Below, in pieces: positions 52,713 through 60,951 of a stretch of DNA of 64,000 nt (position 1 is its first letter; every line of letters begins with the position of its first letter). The translations under genes and the position numbers were made by a program. The DNA comes from Arthrobacter sp. MMS18-M83 (lineage in GTDB: Bacteria; Actinomycetota; Actinomycetes; Actinomycetales; Micrococcaceae), in NCBI RefSeq assembly GCF_026683955.1, contig NZ_CP113343.1, positions 5,008,738 to 5,072,737 on the forward strand. The letters are read 5' to 3'. The notes beneath the pieces are model-generated. The model was not told where the DNA came from, searched no databases, and worked only from the letters and a program-made list of their open reading frames with translations.

Positions 52713-55376
52713 TCAGACACGGGTGAGTACTGCGTTGACCGGCCAGGTGAACTGATGGTCGCCGGCGCCGACCTCATGCGCGGTTCCATCACCGAGGCGC
52801 ACCTCCGCGGACGTGCCGTTTGGCACGGTAACGTTGAGGGAAACGACGCCATCGTCGATCGACCAGTTTGAGCTGGCCTGGCCATATGGTGTGGTCACTG
52901 ACCCGGCCGCTCGTGCGAGGCCACCGCCCGGGGTGGGCGCGAACAGGATGCGACGATATCCGGCCTCCAGCGGGCGGATTCCGAGAACGTATTCGACAAG
53001 CCAGCTTGCGACTGACCCGAATGCATAGTGGTTGTGAGACATGAAGGCGTTGCCGTTCTTCTTGTACCCTTCCCACGTTTCCCAGACGGTGGTCGCTCCC
53101 ATGTCGACCTCGGCGAGCCAGGAGGGAACAGTTGTTTGCATAAGGAGTCGATACGCAATATCGGGTCGCCCGTTGTCGCAGAGAACCGGCAGGAGCATGG
53201 GTGTGCTGAGGAACCCGGTCCCGAGGTGATAGTCGGCCTTCTGCACGAGCTCGACAAGTCGCCCGAGTGCACCGGCTCGCTCGTGCGGAGCCAGGAGGTC
53301 GAACGCCAATGCCCGGACGTAGTCGTCTTGCATGTCCGCGCCAATTCTCCGGCCACTGCTGCGCACGAAGGCGGCTCTGTATGCGGCTCGCACCTCGGTC
53401 GCGATGGCTTCGAATCGCTTGACGTCGGGGCCGTTGCCGATCAATTCCGCCATTGCCGAAAGCAACTTGGCGGAATAGGCGAGATATGCCGTGGCAACCT
53501 CTGCGGGGGGCCGGATCATGGTTGCGATCGACTCGGTGATGATGTTGGTGCCGGGCCGGAGCCACTCCCCTACCTGCCGGCCGTGGTCGACGATGTATTT
53601 CTCGTGGACGCCAAACCGATGTCCGAACCGGCGCACGAGCCCTTTCTTAGTTGCAGCGAACTCCCTGAGGTATTCGACCCAGGCGCGGGCGGAGGCGTAT
53701 TGGCGCCGGAGTACCTCGATGTCACCGTAGTACTCGTGCAGCACCATCGGCAGGATGGTGGTCGCATCTCCCCATCCGGTGACCGGCCCCCAGTTCCTGA
53801 GCGGTTCCCGCTCCCGGCGGAAGTCCGACCATTCGCGCGGTGCGTAAGCGGGCACGCCGCCGTCCTCATACTGGTCGGCTTCGAGATTACGGAGAAATCG
53901 ACGGATGTAATTGTCGGAATCGACCATGACGGCCGCTGTCTTCCCGAACACCTGGAGATCTCCGGTGTACCCGCTGCGTTCCCGCGTCGGGCAGTCCATG
54001 GGAACGTCAAGAAAATTGGAGCGGAGGGACCACTCGATGTTCGACCAGAGTTGGTTCAGTCGCGGGTCGGAGGTTTCGAACTGCGCTGCCGCTGCAATAT
54101 CGGACGTGTAAACGAGGCCCTGAACGTCCTCAATGACGACGTCGCCTTCGGCCGGTTGAACGGCGAGGTATCGGAATCCCTTGAATGTAAACCAGGGCGT
54201 GTAGTCGACTGATCCCGCGGGGAGAGTCACCTCGTCCCTTTGGAACCACTCCTTCGTTTTCGTTGGGAAATCGAGGTAGTGCTCATCGAACTCGCCCTGT
54301 GGGGTCAGCACTTCACCGTACGAAAGTCGCACCGACTGACCCGAGTATCCCTTCAGTCGGATTCGCGCAATGCCTGAAAAGTTCTGGCCGAAGTCGACAA
54401 TCTGAACCCCCGAAGGGGTACGGGAAATCGTCCCCCGTCGGGTGCTGACCAATGTCACCCGCTCGAGTTCCTCGGCTACCAGAACGCGACGGTGGGCTGG
54501 AAGCTGGCGTACTGGAGTGGCGTTGATAGGCGCTCCGCCTGGCTGCAGCCAATCAGTCGTGCTTATGCGGAGATCGACCCGCTCGCCGGTCTTCGGATCG
54601 GCGGTCAAGATGGGGCCTCCACCGACGACCCAGTTCCGATCCGTAGAGAGAACCGCCTCGGTGCCGTCGGTGAACTCCACATGGATTTGAACAATCAGGG
54701 CTAGGCGGTCCCCATAGATGACTCCCGTGGACTTGTATCCGTTGCGCCCACGGAAGCGTCCATCCCCGACGGCCGCGGCGAGAATGTTGCTCCCCGACTT
54801 GAGCAGGTCGGTGACGTCGTAAGCCTGATATTCGACATAATCGTCGAACGGAGTGAATCGCGGCACAAGGGCGTCTCCTGTGACGTCGGTTCCGTTGATG
54901 AACAATTTGTACCAGCCCAAGGCACTTGCGTACGCTCGCGCCCTCCGTACGTCACCCCGAAGCTCCGTCTCTGCACGGAAGTACAGTGATCGCAGGGTTT
55001 TTTGCGGTTCGGGATCGCTGTCCGTAACCCACAATGCGGACCATTCTGACGCGTCGAGGATTCCGGTCTCGAAGGTCGCTGATCGGCTCCACACGGACTG
55101 CTCTCCACCTTCGAGCGTCACCCGCACCCGCCAGATGTATCGCTGGCGTGAGACCAGTGATTCTCCTCGGTAGGCAACTCCGAAGGGCTCTGTGCCAGCG
55201 ATGAAGCCGGACAACCATACGGCGGTGCCGTTGTCGGCGAAGACCTCGATCTCGTAGCCAGACTGCGCTTGGCCGCTCTCGGATTGCCAGCCGAATTCTG
55301 GGATCGTCGAGTCGATTCCGATGGGGTTGACCCGTCGATTGGTGGTGAGAGCAGTGGGGGCGGGGATTGTTGTCAT
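52713..55376 (-). CDS. GH78 alpha-L-rhamnosidase (second)
   Basis: 887 residues from the ATG at 55376. N-terminal fibronectin-like domain (PEFGWQSESGQAQSGYEIEV), carbohydrate-binding beta-sandwich (ARAYASALGWYKLFINGTDV), and (alpha/alpha)6 barrel. Acid-site segment PMDCPTRERSGYTGDLQVFG has both Asp residues and Glu of the family; the base is in GATTVWETWEGYKK. It releases terminal rhamnose from plant glycans or flavonoid glycosides. No signal peptide, so intracellular, fed by the MFS transporter whose gene ends 13 bases upstream. A much longer open frame exists upstream but overlaps the transporter gene. It is only distantly like the enzyme at 38278. Confidence 0.9.
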   Translation of the reverse strand: MTTIPAPTALTTNRRVNPIGIDSTIPEFGWQSESGQAQSGYEIEVFADNGTAVWLSGFIAGTEPFGVAYRGESLVSRQRYIWRVRVTLEGGEQSVWSRSATFETGILDASEWSALWVTDSDPEPQKTLRSLYFRAETELRGDVRRARAYASALGWYKLFINGTDVTGDALVPRFTPFDDYVEYQAYDVTDLLKSGSNILAAAVGDGRFRGRNGYKSTGVIYGDRLALIVQIHVEFTDGTEAVLSTDRNWVVGGGPILTADPKTGERVDLRISTTDWLQPGGAPINATPVRQLPAHRRVLVAEELERVTLVSTRRGTISRTPSGVQIVDFGQNFSGIARIRLKGYSGQSVRLSYGEVLTPQGEFDEHYLDFPTKTKEWFQRDEVTLPAGSVDYTPWFTFKGFRYLAVQPAEGDVVIEDVQGLVYTSDIAAAAQFETSDPRLNQLWSNIEWSLRSNFLDVPMDCPTRERSGYTGDLQVFGKTAAVMVDSDNYIRRFLRNLEADQYEDGGVPAYAPREWSDFRREREPLRNWGPVTGWGDATTILPMVLHEYYGDIEVLRRQYASARAWVEYLREFAATKKGLVRRFGHRFGVHEKYIVDHGRQVGEWLRPGTNIITESIATMIRPPAEVATAYLAYSAKLLSAMAELIGNGPDVKRFEAIATEVRAAYRAAFVRSSGRRIGADMQDDYVRALAFDLLAPHERAGALGRLVELVQKADYHLGTGFLSTPMLLPVLCDNGRPDIAYRLLMQTTVPSWLAEVDMGATTVWETWEGYKKNGNAFMSHNHYAFGSVASWLVEYVLGIRPLEAGYRRILFAPTPGGGLARAAGSVTTPYGQASSNWSIDDGVVSLNVTVPNGTSAEVRLGDGTAHEVGAGDHQFTWPVNAVLTRV

Positions 55377-55389
55377 TGTGTGGCTGACC

Positions 55390-56682
55390 TCAGCGGACAC
55401 TCTTGATAGGGATGATGGCAATGGCTCCGATGAAGACGATGATTCCGGCGGACATGAAGAGCCCCGGGTAGGCGAAGACGGTTGAGATGACGAACGCGGC
55501 CACAGCCGGGGCGAGTGCCTGCGGGATGCCGGTAGCGATGTTGAGAATGCCAAGGTCTTTGCCGACAGCCGTTCCCCCCTTCGGCAAAACCTGGGTCATC
55601 AAGACGACATCGGATGCCTGGTACATGCCGTACCCGAATCCGCTGAGAACGGTCATCACGATGATGCCCAGGACGGTCGGCATCAGCAGCGGCACGAGGA
55701 CGCCGACGATGAGAATCGCTGACCCTACCCAAATAAAGATCCTCCGCCGCCCGAGCTTGTCAGAAAGGATTCCGGTGAGCAGGACCGCGATGATCATCCC
55801 GGGCAGCGCCGCGAGTCCAACCAAGCCGACTTTTGCGTTCGCTTCGTCAAGCGAGAGTCCCACATAGTCGGTGAGAAGGAAGAAAGTGAACGTGCTGACC
55901 GACGCGAACCCGAGTACGAAAAGGAATCTGGCCAGGAACGCCCACCCGAACTCAGGGTGCTTCCGGGGGCTCACCCAGAACGATTTGACAAAGGCCTTAA
56001 GCGAGAACCGCTCCAGCGGCACGTCCTTCGAGGAGAAATCGCGGTAAAAGACCAGGAACAGCACCGTGATGGCCAAGAGCGCGATTGCGAAGCTCATATA
56101 CGCAATTCCGAGCTGCGCGGCCAACATCGCAGCGGCGATTGAACCGACGGTTCCTCCTAAAAGGGAGCCAAGACCAATCATGGCCGACGCGATCCCGCGA
56201 CGCTCTACCGGGTAGCGGTCGGGCAGCACCGCACTCATCGGGGCAATAATTGCGTTGAGCCCTAGGCTAAGGACTGCGGCGCACAAACCCACGGCGATCA
56301 CATTGTTCGACACGCTCATGACCGCCATTGCCGCGGCACCTAGTGCTGCTCCGATAAGCATCCACAGAGCTCGTCGGCCCAAACGCGATCGGGTCCGGTC
56401 CGAGAATGCGCCAATGAGTGGTTGCGAGACGACCGAGACAGTTGCGAAAAAGGCCGCGATCGTCGCGTAGTCCCCGATCTTGTGTATCGGATCGATGATG
56501 CTCAGCTGGTTCGGGATAAGGACTGCCTGAACAGCGCCGAACACGCCATACGTCACGAGAGCCTGGATCAGGAGCCACGGCGTGAGACTTCGCGTTGCAG
56601 GCCGCGCGATCGGAGCTTCGATCACGTCCAAGCCCCGCAGGGCCACGCCCTTGTCCAGGGCAATGCTTTCGGGCAAGGTCAT
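55390..56682 (-). CDS. MFS transporter, probably for a rhamnoside or oligosaccharide
   Basis: 430 residues with twelve predicted membrane helices. Family motifs: SQPLIGAFSDRTRSRLGRRA between helices 2 and 3 (DRxRxxxGRR), PDRYPVERRGIASAMIGLGS, LTGILSDKLGRRRIFIWVGS in the second half. It is most like the sugar-type MFS proteins next to glycosidase genes. The ATG follows AGGAGAGTCAG. It probably forms an operon with the rhamnosidase and is divergent from the MarR gene, with a perfect palindrome in between. Confidence 0.88.
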   Translation of the reverse strand: MTLPESIALDKGVALRGLDVIEAPIARPATRSLTPWLLIQALVTYGVFGAVQAVLIPNQLSIIDPIHKIGDYATIAAFFATVSVVSQPLIGAFSDRTRSRLGRRALWMLIGAALGAAAMAVMSVSNNVIAVGLCAAVLSLGLNAIIAPMSAVLPDRYPVERRGIASAMIGLGSLLGGTVGSIAAAMLAAQLGIAYMSFAIALLAITVLFLVFYRDFSSKDVPLERFSLKAFVKSFWVSPRKHPEFGWAFLARFLFVLGFASVSTFTFFLLTDYVGLSLDEANAKVGLVGLAALPGMIIAVLLTGILSDKLGRRRIFIWVGSAILIVGVLVPLLMPTVLGIIVMTVLSGFGYGMYQASDVVLMTQVLPKGGTAVGKDLGILNIATGIPQALAPAVAAFVISTVFAYPGLFMSAGIIVFIGAIAIIPIKSVR

Positions 56683-56746
56683 CTGACTCTCCTTTGAGTT
56701 CGGCCGCAGTCATTGGACCCCAGCGATTCCAGCCGAAACTAATCGA

Positions 56747-56770
56747 AAGTATTGCCATATGTCAATACTT
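56747..56770. promoter_or_regulatory. MarR operator 1 (24-bp palindrome)
   Basis: AAGTATTG and CAATACTT are perfect 8-base arms around an 8-base centre (CCATATGT). The site lies between the MFS gene (start 56682) and the MarR gene (start 56912). It shares TATTGCCA-NN-TG-N-CAATA with the palindrome at 57495-57518. Confidence 0.7.
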
Positions 56771-56911
56771 CCTACAATCGCTCAGGCCGAAGAACTGCCT
56801 CAACCCTTGGAATATTGCCCCAGACGGACGCGCCCTAAGAAGTATTAATTGCCAGAACCGGCTTAGACTTGTCGAGTTGAGTGTCGTCTGCAAATCGAAG
56901 GAAGGTTCAAC

Positions 56912-57484
56912 ATGCCTCGGCCGAAAACAGTCGCGGAACTGCCTCATCTGGATACTGAAGGCATGCAACCAATCCGATCAGGGCAGCGACCGGAGCTGGG
57001 GTCGGCACTCAACTTCATCGTGACGGCCTCCAACTCGGCCGCAATGCGCGAGCTCGTCATGGAGCGAAGCGATTTCCCGCTGCGGGGAGACATGCCCGCA
57101 TTCTTGCTCCTGAACCAGCTGGTCTATCGTGGCGCCGCAAGGCCAACCGATATGGCCGACGCCATCCAGACAAGCAGGTCGAGCGTTTCGCGGATTGTCA
57201 CCCGCCTCGAAGCGGCCGGGCTAATCATGCGTACGCCCGACCCGAATGACGATCGCGCCCTCGTTATAGGCCTCACCCTGAGCGGCCGCACGGTGGGTCA
57301 GCGGATAGTCGACCTAGGGGAGCAGATCTTTTCGAGCGTGCTCGACGAGTGGAGCGAGGATGAGCTGATCTTCCTCGAGCGCCTGGTGGTCAAGCTCGCG
57401 CGCTCGATGGAGCGCGCCAGCCGCCACCTGTTTTCAAGCGTTTCCGGCCCTTCATGGCCACTCGAGAAAGTCGGGGAAAAATAA
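56912..57484 (+). CDS. MarR-family transcriptional regulator
   Basis: 190 residues. Winged HTH with ARPTDMADAIQTSRSSVSRI as recognition part, wing IMRTPDPNDDRALVIGLTLS (the DxRA/N motif of the family) and dimerising helices at both ends. An N-terminal extension of about 30 residues (MPRPKTVAELPHLDTEG) is longer than usual. MarR proteins release DNA when a small ligand binds. Two palindromes on either side of the gene suggest that it represses the MFS/rhamnosidase operon, itself, and the gene that starts at 57574. ATG after GAAGGAAGG. Confidence 0.9.
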   Translation: MPRPKTVAELPHLDTEGMQPIRSGQRPELGSALNFIVTASNSAAMRELVMERSDFPLRGDMPAFLLLNQLVYRGAARPTDMADAIQTSRSSVSRIVTRLEAAGLIMRTPDPNDDRALVIGLTLSGRTVGQRIVDLGEQIFSSVLDEWSEDELIFLERLVVKLARSMERASRHLFSSVSGPSWPLEKVGEK

Positions 57485-57494
57485 CAAGCGCGCC

Positions 57495-57518
57495 ATCTAT
57501 TGCCACCTGGCAATAGAT
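57495..57518. promoter_or_regulatory. MarR operator 2 (24-bp palindrome)
   Basis: ATCTATTGCC and GGCAATAGAT are perfect 10-base arms around ACCT. It lies 10 bases after the MarR stop codon and about 56 bases before the TTG start of the truncated gene at 57574, so it is an operator for that promoter. Confidence 0.7.
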
Positions 57519-57573
57519 TCGCTACGGTTAGGCGGAGTTCGAAGTGGAACACTCCTAGAGCGCGGAGCCGGAC

Positions 57574-57820
57574 TTGCCTAATACAACCTCAACCGACGTC
57601 CTGCACGTCCCCAAAGGCCGACTCTCGTCCGCTCCCACGAGGCGTTTCTCGTCGGCGATGATGCGAGTGTCACCAAACACGATCACTCGATTGGCCGACA
57701 ACCAAAGCGAAACAGGTGCGTTGATTCCCTTTCCGGATCTACTCCGCATGGTTGAGGCCATGGGCGGCCGACTCCCTGATCCGGCGCCGGAGCCGCGCCC
57801 GAGAGAATCAGATTGGGCGA
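57574..57820 (+). pseudogene. Truncated gene of unknown function behind MarR operator 2
   Basis: The TTG at 57574 follows GCGGAG at proper distance. About 82 residues (PNTTSTDVLHVPKGRLSSAP, MMRVSPNTITRLADNQSETG, ALIPFPDLLRMVEAMGGRLP) run on until the sequence becomes a catA copy at 57821. I do not recognise the family. Its promoter context (MarR site) implies it belonged to the glycan regulon before it was cut. Confidence 0.45.
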
Positions 57821-58189
57821 GACGGCGAATGGCCGCTCTTCCTTGACGTCTGGATTGAACACGCGGTCGAGGAAGTGGCCAACGCGGACCGAGAAGGCAG
57901 CAAGGGAACCATCGAAGGCCCCTGCTATGTCCCTGGTTCGCCTGTTCTGGGGACCCCGGCAACGCTTCCAGTGCGCGACGACGAGCCCGGCACCCGCTCC
58001 CGATCCAAGGCCGCGTCACCGGCGTCAACGGTGAACCCCTCGCGGGCGCCGGCGTGGAAATCTGGCACGCGGACGACCTCGGTTTCTACTCGCAATTCGC
58101 CCCCGGCCTTCCCGAATGGAACCTTCGCGGCACCGTCATTGCCGACTCCGAAGGCGTCTACCAAATCCAGCTCATCACCACCCAGCTGT
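57821..58189 (+). pseudogene. Partial copy of catA
   Basis: From GACGGCGAATGGCCGCT to CACCCAGCTGT the DNA follows catA (51200-51692) closely, by eye more than 90% identical. A one-base loss in the stretch near 57990 shifts the frame, and about 125 bases corresponding to 51547-51671 are deleted at 58167. The active-site Tyr motif reads GPCYVP in place of GPYYVP and both His ligands are lost. It is a dead fragment of a second catechol dioxygenase. Confidence 0.85.
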
Positions 58190-58369
58190 CTACTGCTCCC
58201 CTTGTCGGCACGACTTGTGGGGGCGCTCATCGCTCTGGACCCTACGCACGTCTGCGACGCCCACGACGGGTCATGGCCGTTGCCCCGGAACCGTGCAAGT
58301 CGCGGCACCTCCCGCACTGACCGTAAACACGCCTCCGACGGCTCCAACACCGGCTAGCAGGTGGCCTGC
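58190..58369. other. Gap between catA copy and GH3 gene
   Basis: No gene, repeat or clear terminator is seen in this short gap. Confidence 0.4.
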
Positions 58370-60886
58370 CTAGGCACTCAGCTCCACGTTCACGGCGAGC
58401 GGAAGCTCGCTGACGGAGGTGCCGATCCGCAGCCGGTAGGTGCCGGGTTCGTAGGTCCAGCCGTTGTCCCAGTAGGCCAGCAGCCGGGTTGGGATGTTGA
58501 TGACCGCGGTGATTGTCTCGCCGGGTTCGGCCCACACGGGGGCGGAAGCGACGAGCCAGCGCACGGGACGGTCCACGGCGGAGCCGGGCCGTTCGGCGTA
58601 AACCTGCACCACCTGCTTGCCGGCGCGGTCGCCGGTGTTGGACAGGGTCACTTCGAGGGGCACGACGGCGCCGGGCACCGTGATCGCGGAGGTGTCAGCG
58701 CCGGGGGCCCCGGCTGTGTCGAGGGTCCAGCTGGTGTAGCCGAGTCCGTGCCCGAACTCATACGCCGGAGCGACTCCTGCCTTCAGCCAGGCGCGGTAAC
58801 CGATGTGGATGCCTTCGGTATAGGCGAGTTCCCCGTTCGCGTCGGGGGTGGTGTTGATGACGGGCACGTCTTCCTGGGTTGCGGGCCAGGTGGTGGGGAG
58901 CCGGCCGCCGGGCTCCGCGGAGCCGGTGAGGATGTCGGCGAGGGCGGTGCCGAATTCCTGGCCGCCGAAGTACCCGATGAGGATCGCGGCCACCTCGTTG
59001 CGCCAAGGCAGCAGCACCGGGGCCCCGGAGTTCACTACCACCACGGTGCGCGGATTGGCCTCCGCGACGGCACGCACCAGGCGGTCCTGCAGACCCGGCA
59101 GTTCCAGGGTGGTGCGGTCGTAGCCTTCGGATTCGACGCGGGAATTCGTACCGACCACGACGACGGCGACCTCCGCCGCCCGGGCCGCGGCGACGGCGTC
59201 GTTGATCAGGGCCTCGGGGTCGGTGTGGTCCGCTTCGGTCCCGATGGTCACGGCCAGGGCGTTGCCCAGGGCGCCGGTGCGCCCGGCGAGATCCAGTTCC
59301 ACCGTGACCTCCAGCGGAACACCCGCGGTCGCCGCGACCGGAACGGAGGCCGAGGGCGGGGCCAGGAACGCAGCGCCCAGGTCCGTTCCCGTGGCCTCGA
59401 TGGACGCCTCGCGCAGCAGCTGCCCATCCACGAAGATCCGGCCGTGCCCCACGGTGGAGAAGCCCAGACGGATGGTGCCGGTCTCCTCCGGGGTGTAGAT
59501 CGTGTGGAACTGGACCATGGAGGACTCCGCGATCGGGGCGTCCCCGCCGAACCAGACCAGCGCGGTGGAGCGGCGGTCCTCCGCGAAGAGTTCCTTGCCG
59601 GTGGAGGCAAAGAACCGCACCCGCAACCCCGGCCCACCCGTGACCGGGTTCTTGAGCTGTTCCAGGGGCAGTTCCGCGATGCCTTCCTGCACCACCGCGC
59701 CCACACTATAAGTGACGTTCTCCGGGCCGAAGACGGCGCGGATCCCGTCCAGCGGGGTGACGATCTTTTCCGGGACCACGGTCGCGGACCCGCCGCCCTG
59801 GGTCCTGGCATGGCGGGCGTTGTGCCCGATCACCGCCACACTTGTGACGGAGGCAGGAGCCAGCGGCAGCACGCCGTCGTTCTTCACCATCACCGTGCCG
59901 GCTGCGGACGCTTCCCGGGCGAACGCGACCGGGTCCTCACGCTCCGCCGGCGCTCCGTCAAGCTGTTCCGCGGCCACGGGTTCGAACCCCTCCAGGGCGC
60001 CCACCCGGGCGGCGAGCTGCAGGATCCGCAACACCTTCCGGTCAATCGCGGCCTCCGGAACCGTGCCGCATTTCACCGCCAGCACGAGCGCGGAACCCCA
60101 GGGACCGTCCGGGCCCGGCATCACCAGATCCTGGGAGTGCTTTGCGCTCTCCACGCTGCGCACCGCGGTCCAGTCGCTGATCACCACGCCATCGAAACCC
60201 CACTCAGTGTTCAGCGGGGACTCCAGCAGCTCGTTCTCCGTGGCCGTGGCGCCGTTGACCGAGTTGTACGCGCTCATCACCAGCCACGCCTTCGAGTCCA
60301 CGATCGCCTTCTCGAACGCCAGCAGATACAGCTCGCGCAGGGCCCGGTCCCCCACGTTCACATCCACCGTGAACCGGTCCGTCTCCGAATCGTTTGCCAC
60401 GTAATGCTTGGGGGTCGCCCCGACGCCGTTGCGCTGCACCCCGGCCACATACGCCGCTGCGAGCTCAGCGGTCAGGACCGGGTCCTCGCTGAACGCTTCG
60501 AAATGCCGGCCGCCCAGCGGGGAACGGTGCAGGTTGATCGTCGGGCCCAGCACGACGTCGACTCCCTTGCGCCGGGCCTCCACCGCCGACGCCGCCCCCA
60601 AACGATCCGCCATCGCAGGATCCCAGGAAGAACTGATTGCCGTGGCCGAGGGGAAATTCATCGACGGCTGCCGCTCATCCCACACCTCACCACGCACCCC
60701 GGTTGGCCCGTCCGAGAACAACATCCGCCGCAACCCGATCCGCTCCACCGGCCACGTCGTCCAGAAATCCCGGCCCGTCAACAACCGCACCTTCTCCTCC
60801 AGGCTCAACCGGGCCAGGAGGGATTCGAGGCGTTGGTCGATGGCAATCTGATCCGCTGAACGGCGGCCTGGGGTGAGCGTTTCCAT
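58370..60886 (-). CDS. GH3 beta-glycosidase with PA14 domain
   Basis: 838 residues. GH3 barrel (LFSDGPTGVRGEVWDERQPS, GVDVVLGPTINLHRSPLGGR, GVGATPKHYVANDSETDR) with the nucleophile Asp in GVVISDWTAVRSV; second sandwich domain with KNDGVLPL; a PA14-like insertion (residues about 420-550, LRVRFFASTGKELFAEDRRS) that often narrows the active site; and a C-terminal FnIII domain (EVTLSNTGDRAGKQVVQVYA). It cleaves beta-glucosides, xylosides or similar end sugars. No signal peptide. It lies downstream of two sulfatases on the same strand with a 65-base gap. Confidence 0.92.
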   Translation of the reverse strand: METLTPGRRSADQIAIDQRLESLLARLSLEEKVRLLTGRDFWTTWPVERIGLRRMLFSDGPTGVRGEVWDERQPSMNFPSATAISSSWDPAMADRLGAASAVEARRKGVDVVLGPTINLHRSPLGGRHFEAFSEDPVLTAELAAAYVAGVQRNGVGATPKHYVANDSETDRFTVDVNVGDRALRELYLLAFEKAIVDSKAWLVMSAYNSVNGATATENELLESPLNTEWGFDGVVISDWTAVRSVESAKHSQDLVMPGPDGPWGSALVLAVKCGTVPEAAIDRKVLRILQLAARVGALEGFEPVAAEQLDGAPAEREDPVAFAREASAAGTVMVKNDGVLPLAPASVTSVAVIGHNARHARTQGGGSATVVPEKIVTPLDGIRAVFGPENVTYSVGAVVQEGIAELPLEQLKNPVTGGPGLRVRFFASTGKELFAEDRRSTALVWFGGDAPIAESSMVQFHTIYTPEETGTIRLGFSTVGHGRIFVDGQLLREASIEATGTDLGAAFLAPPSASVPVAATAGVPLEVTVELDLAGRTGALGNALAVTIGTEADHTDPEALINDAVAAARAAEVAVVVVGTNSRVESEGYDRTTLELPGLQDRLVRAVAEANPRTVVVVNSGAPVLLPWRNEVAAILIGYFGGQEFGTALADILTGSAEPGGRLPTTWPATQEDVPVINTTPDANGELAYTEGIHIGYRAWLKAGVAPAYEFGHGLGYTSWTLDTAGAPGADTSAITVPGAVVPLEVTLSNTGDRAGKQVVQVYAERPGSAVDRPVRWLVASAPVWAEPGETITAVINIPTRLLAYWDNGWTYEPGTYRLRIGTSVSELPLAVNVELSA

Positions 60887-60951
60887 GAAGGTTCCCTATC
60901 TTGAAGATGTTGGTTGGTGGGCACTTGGCCCCCTGATTTCGGAAGTTCGTG

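Noticed and set aside
55377..55553. N-terminal extension of rhamnosidase 2
   Set aside because: The upstream frame overlaps the end of the MFS gene and is low-complexity Ser/Pro text; the ATG at 55376 fits the family start.
58361..60859. An 832-codon open frame on the plus strand
   Set aside because: It is antisense to the GH3 gene and its text has no domain likeness; long antisense frames are common in GC-rich DNA.
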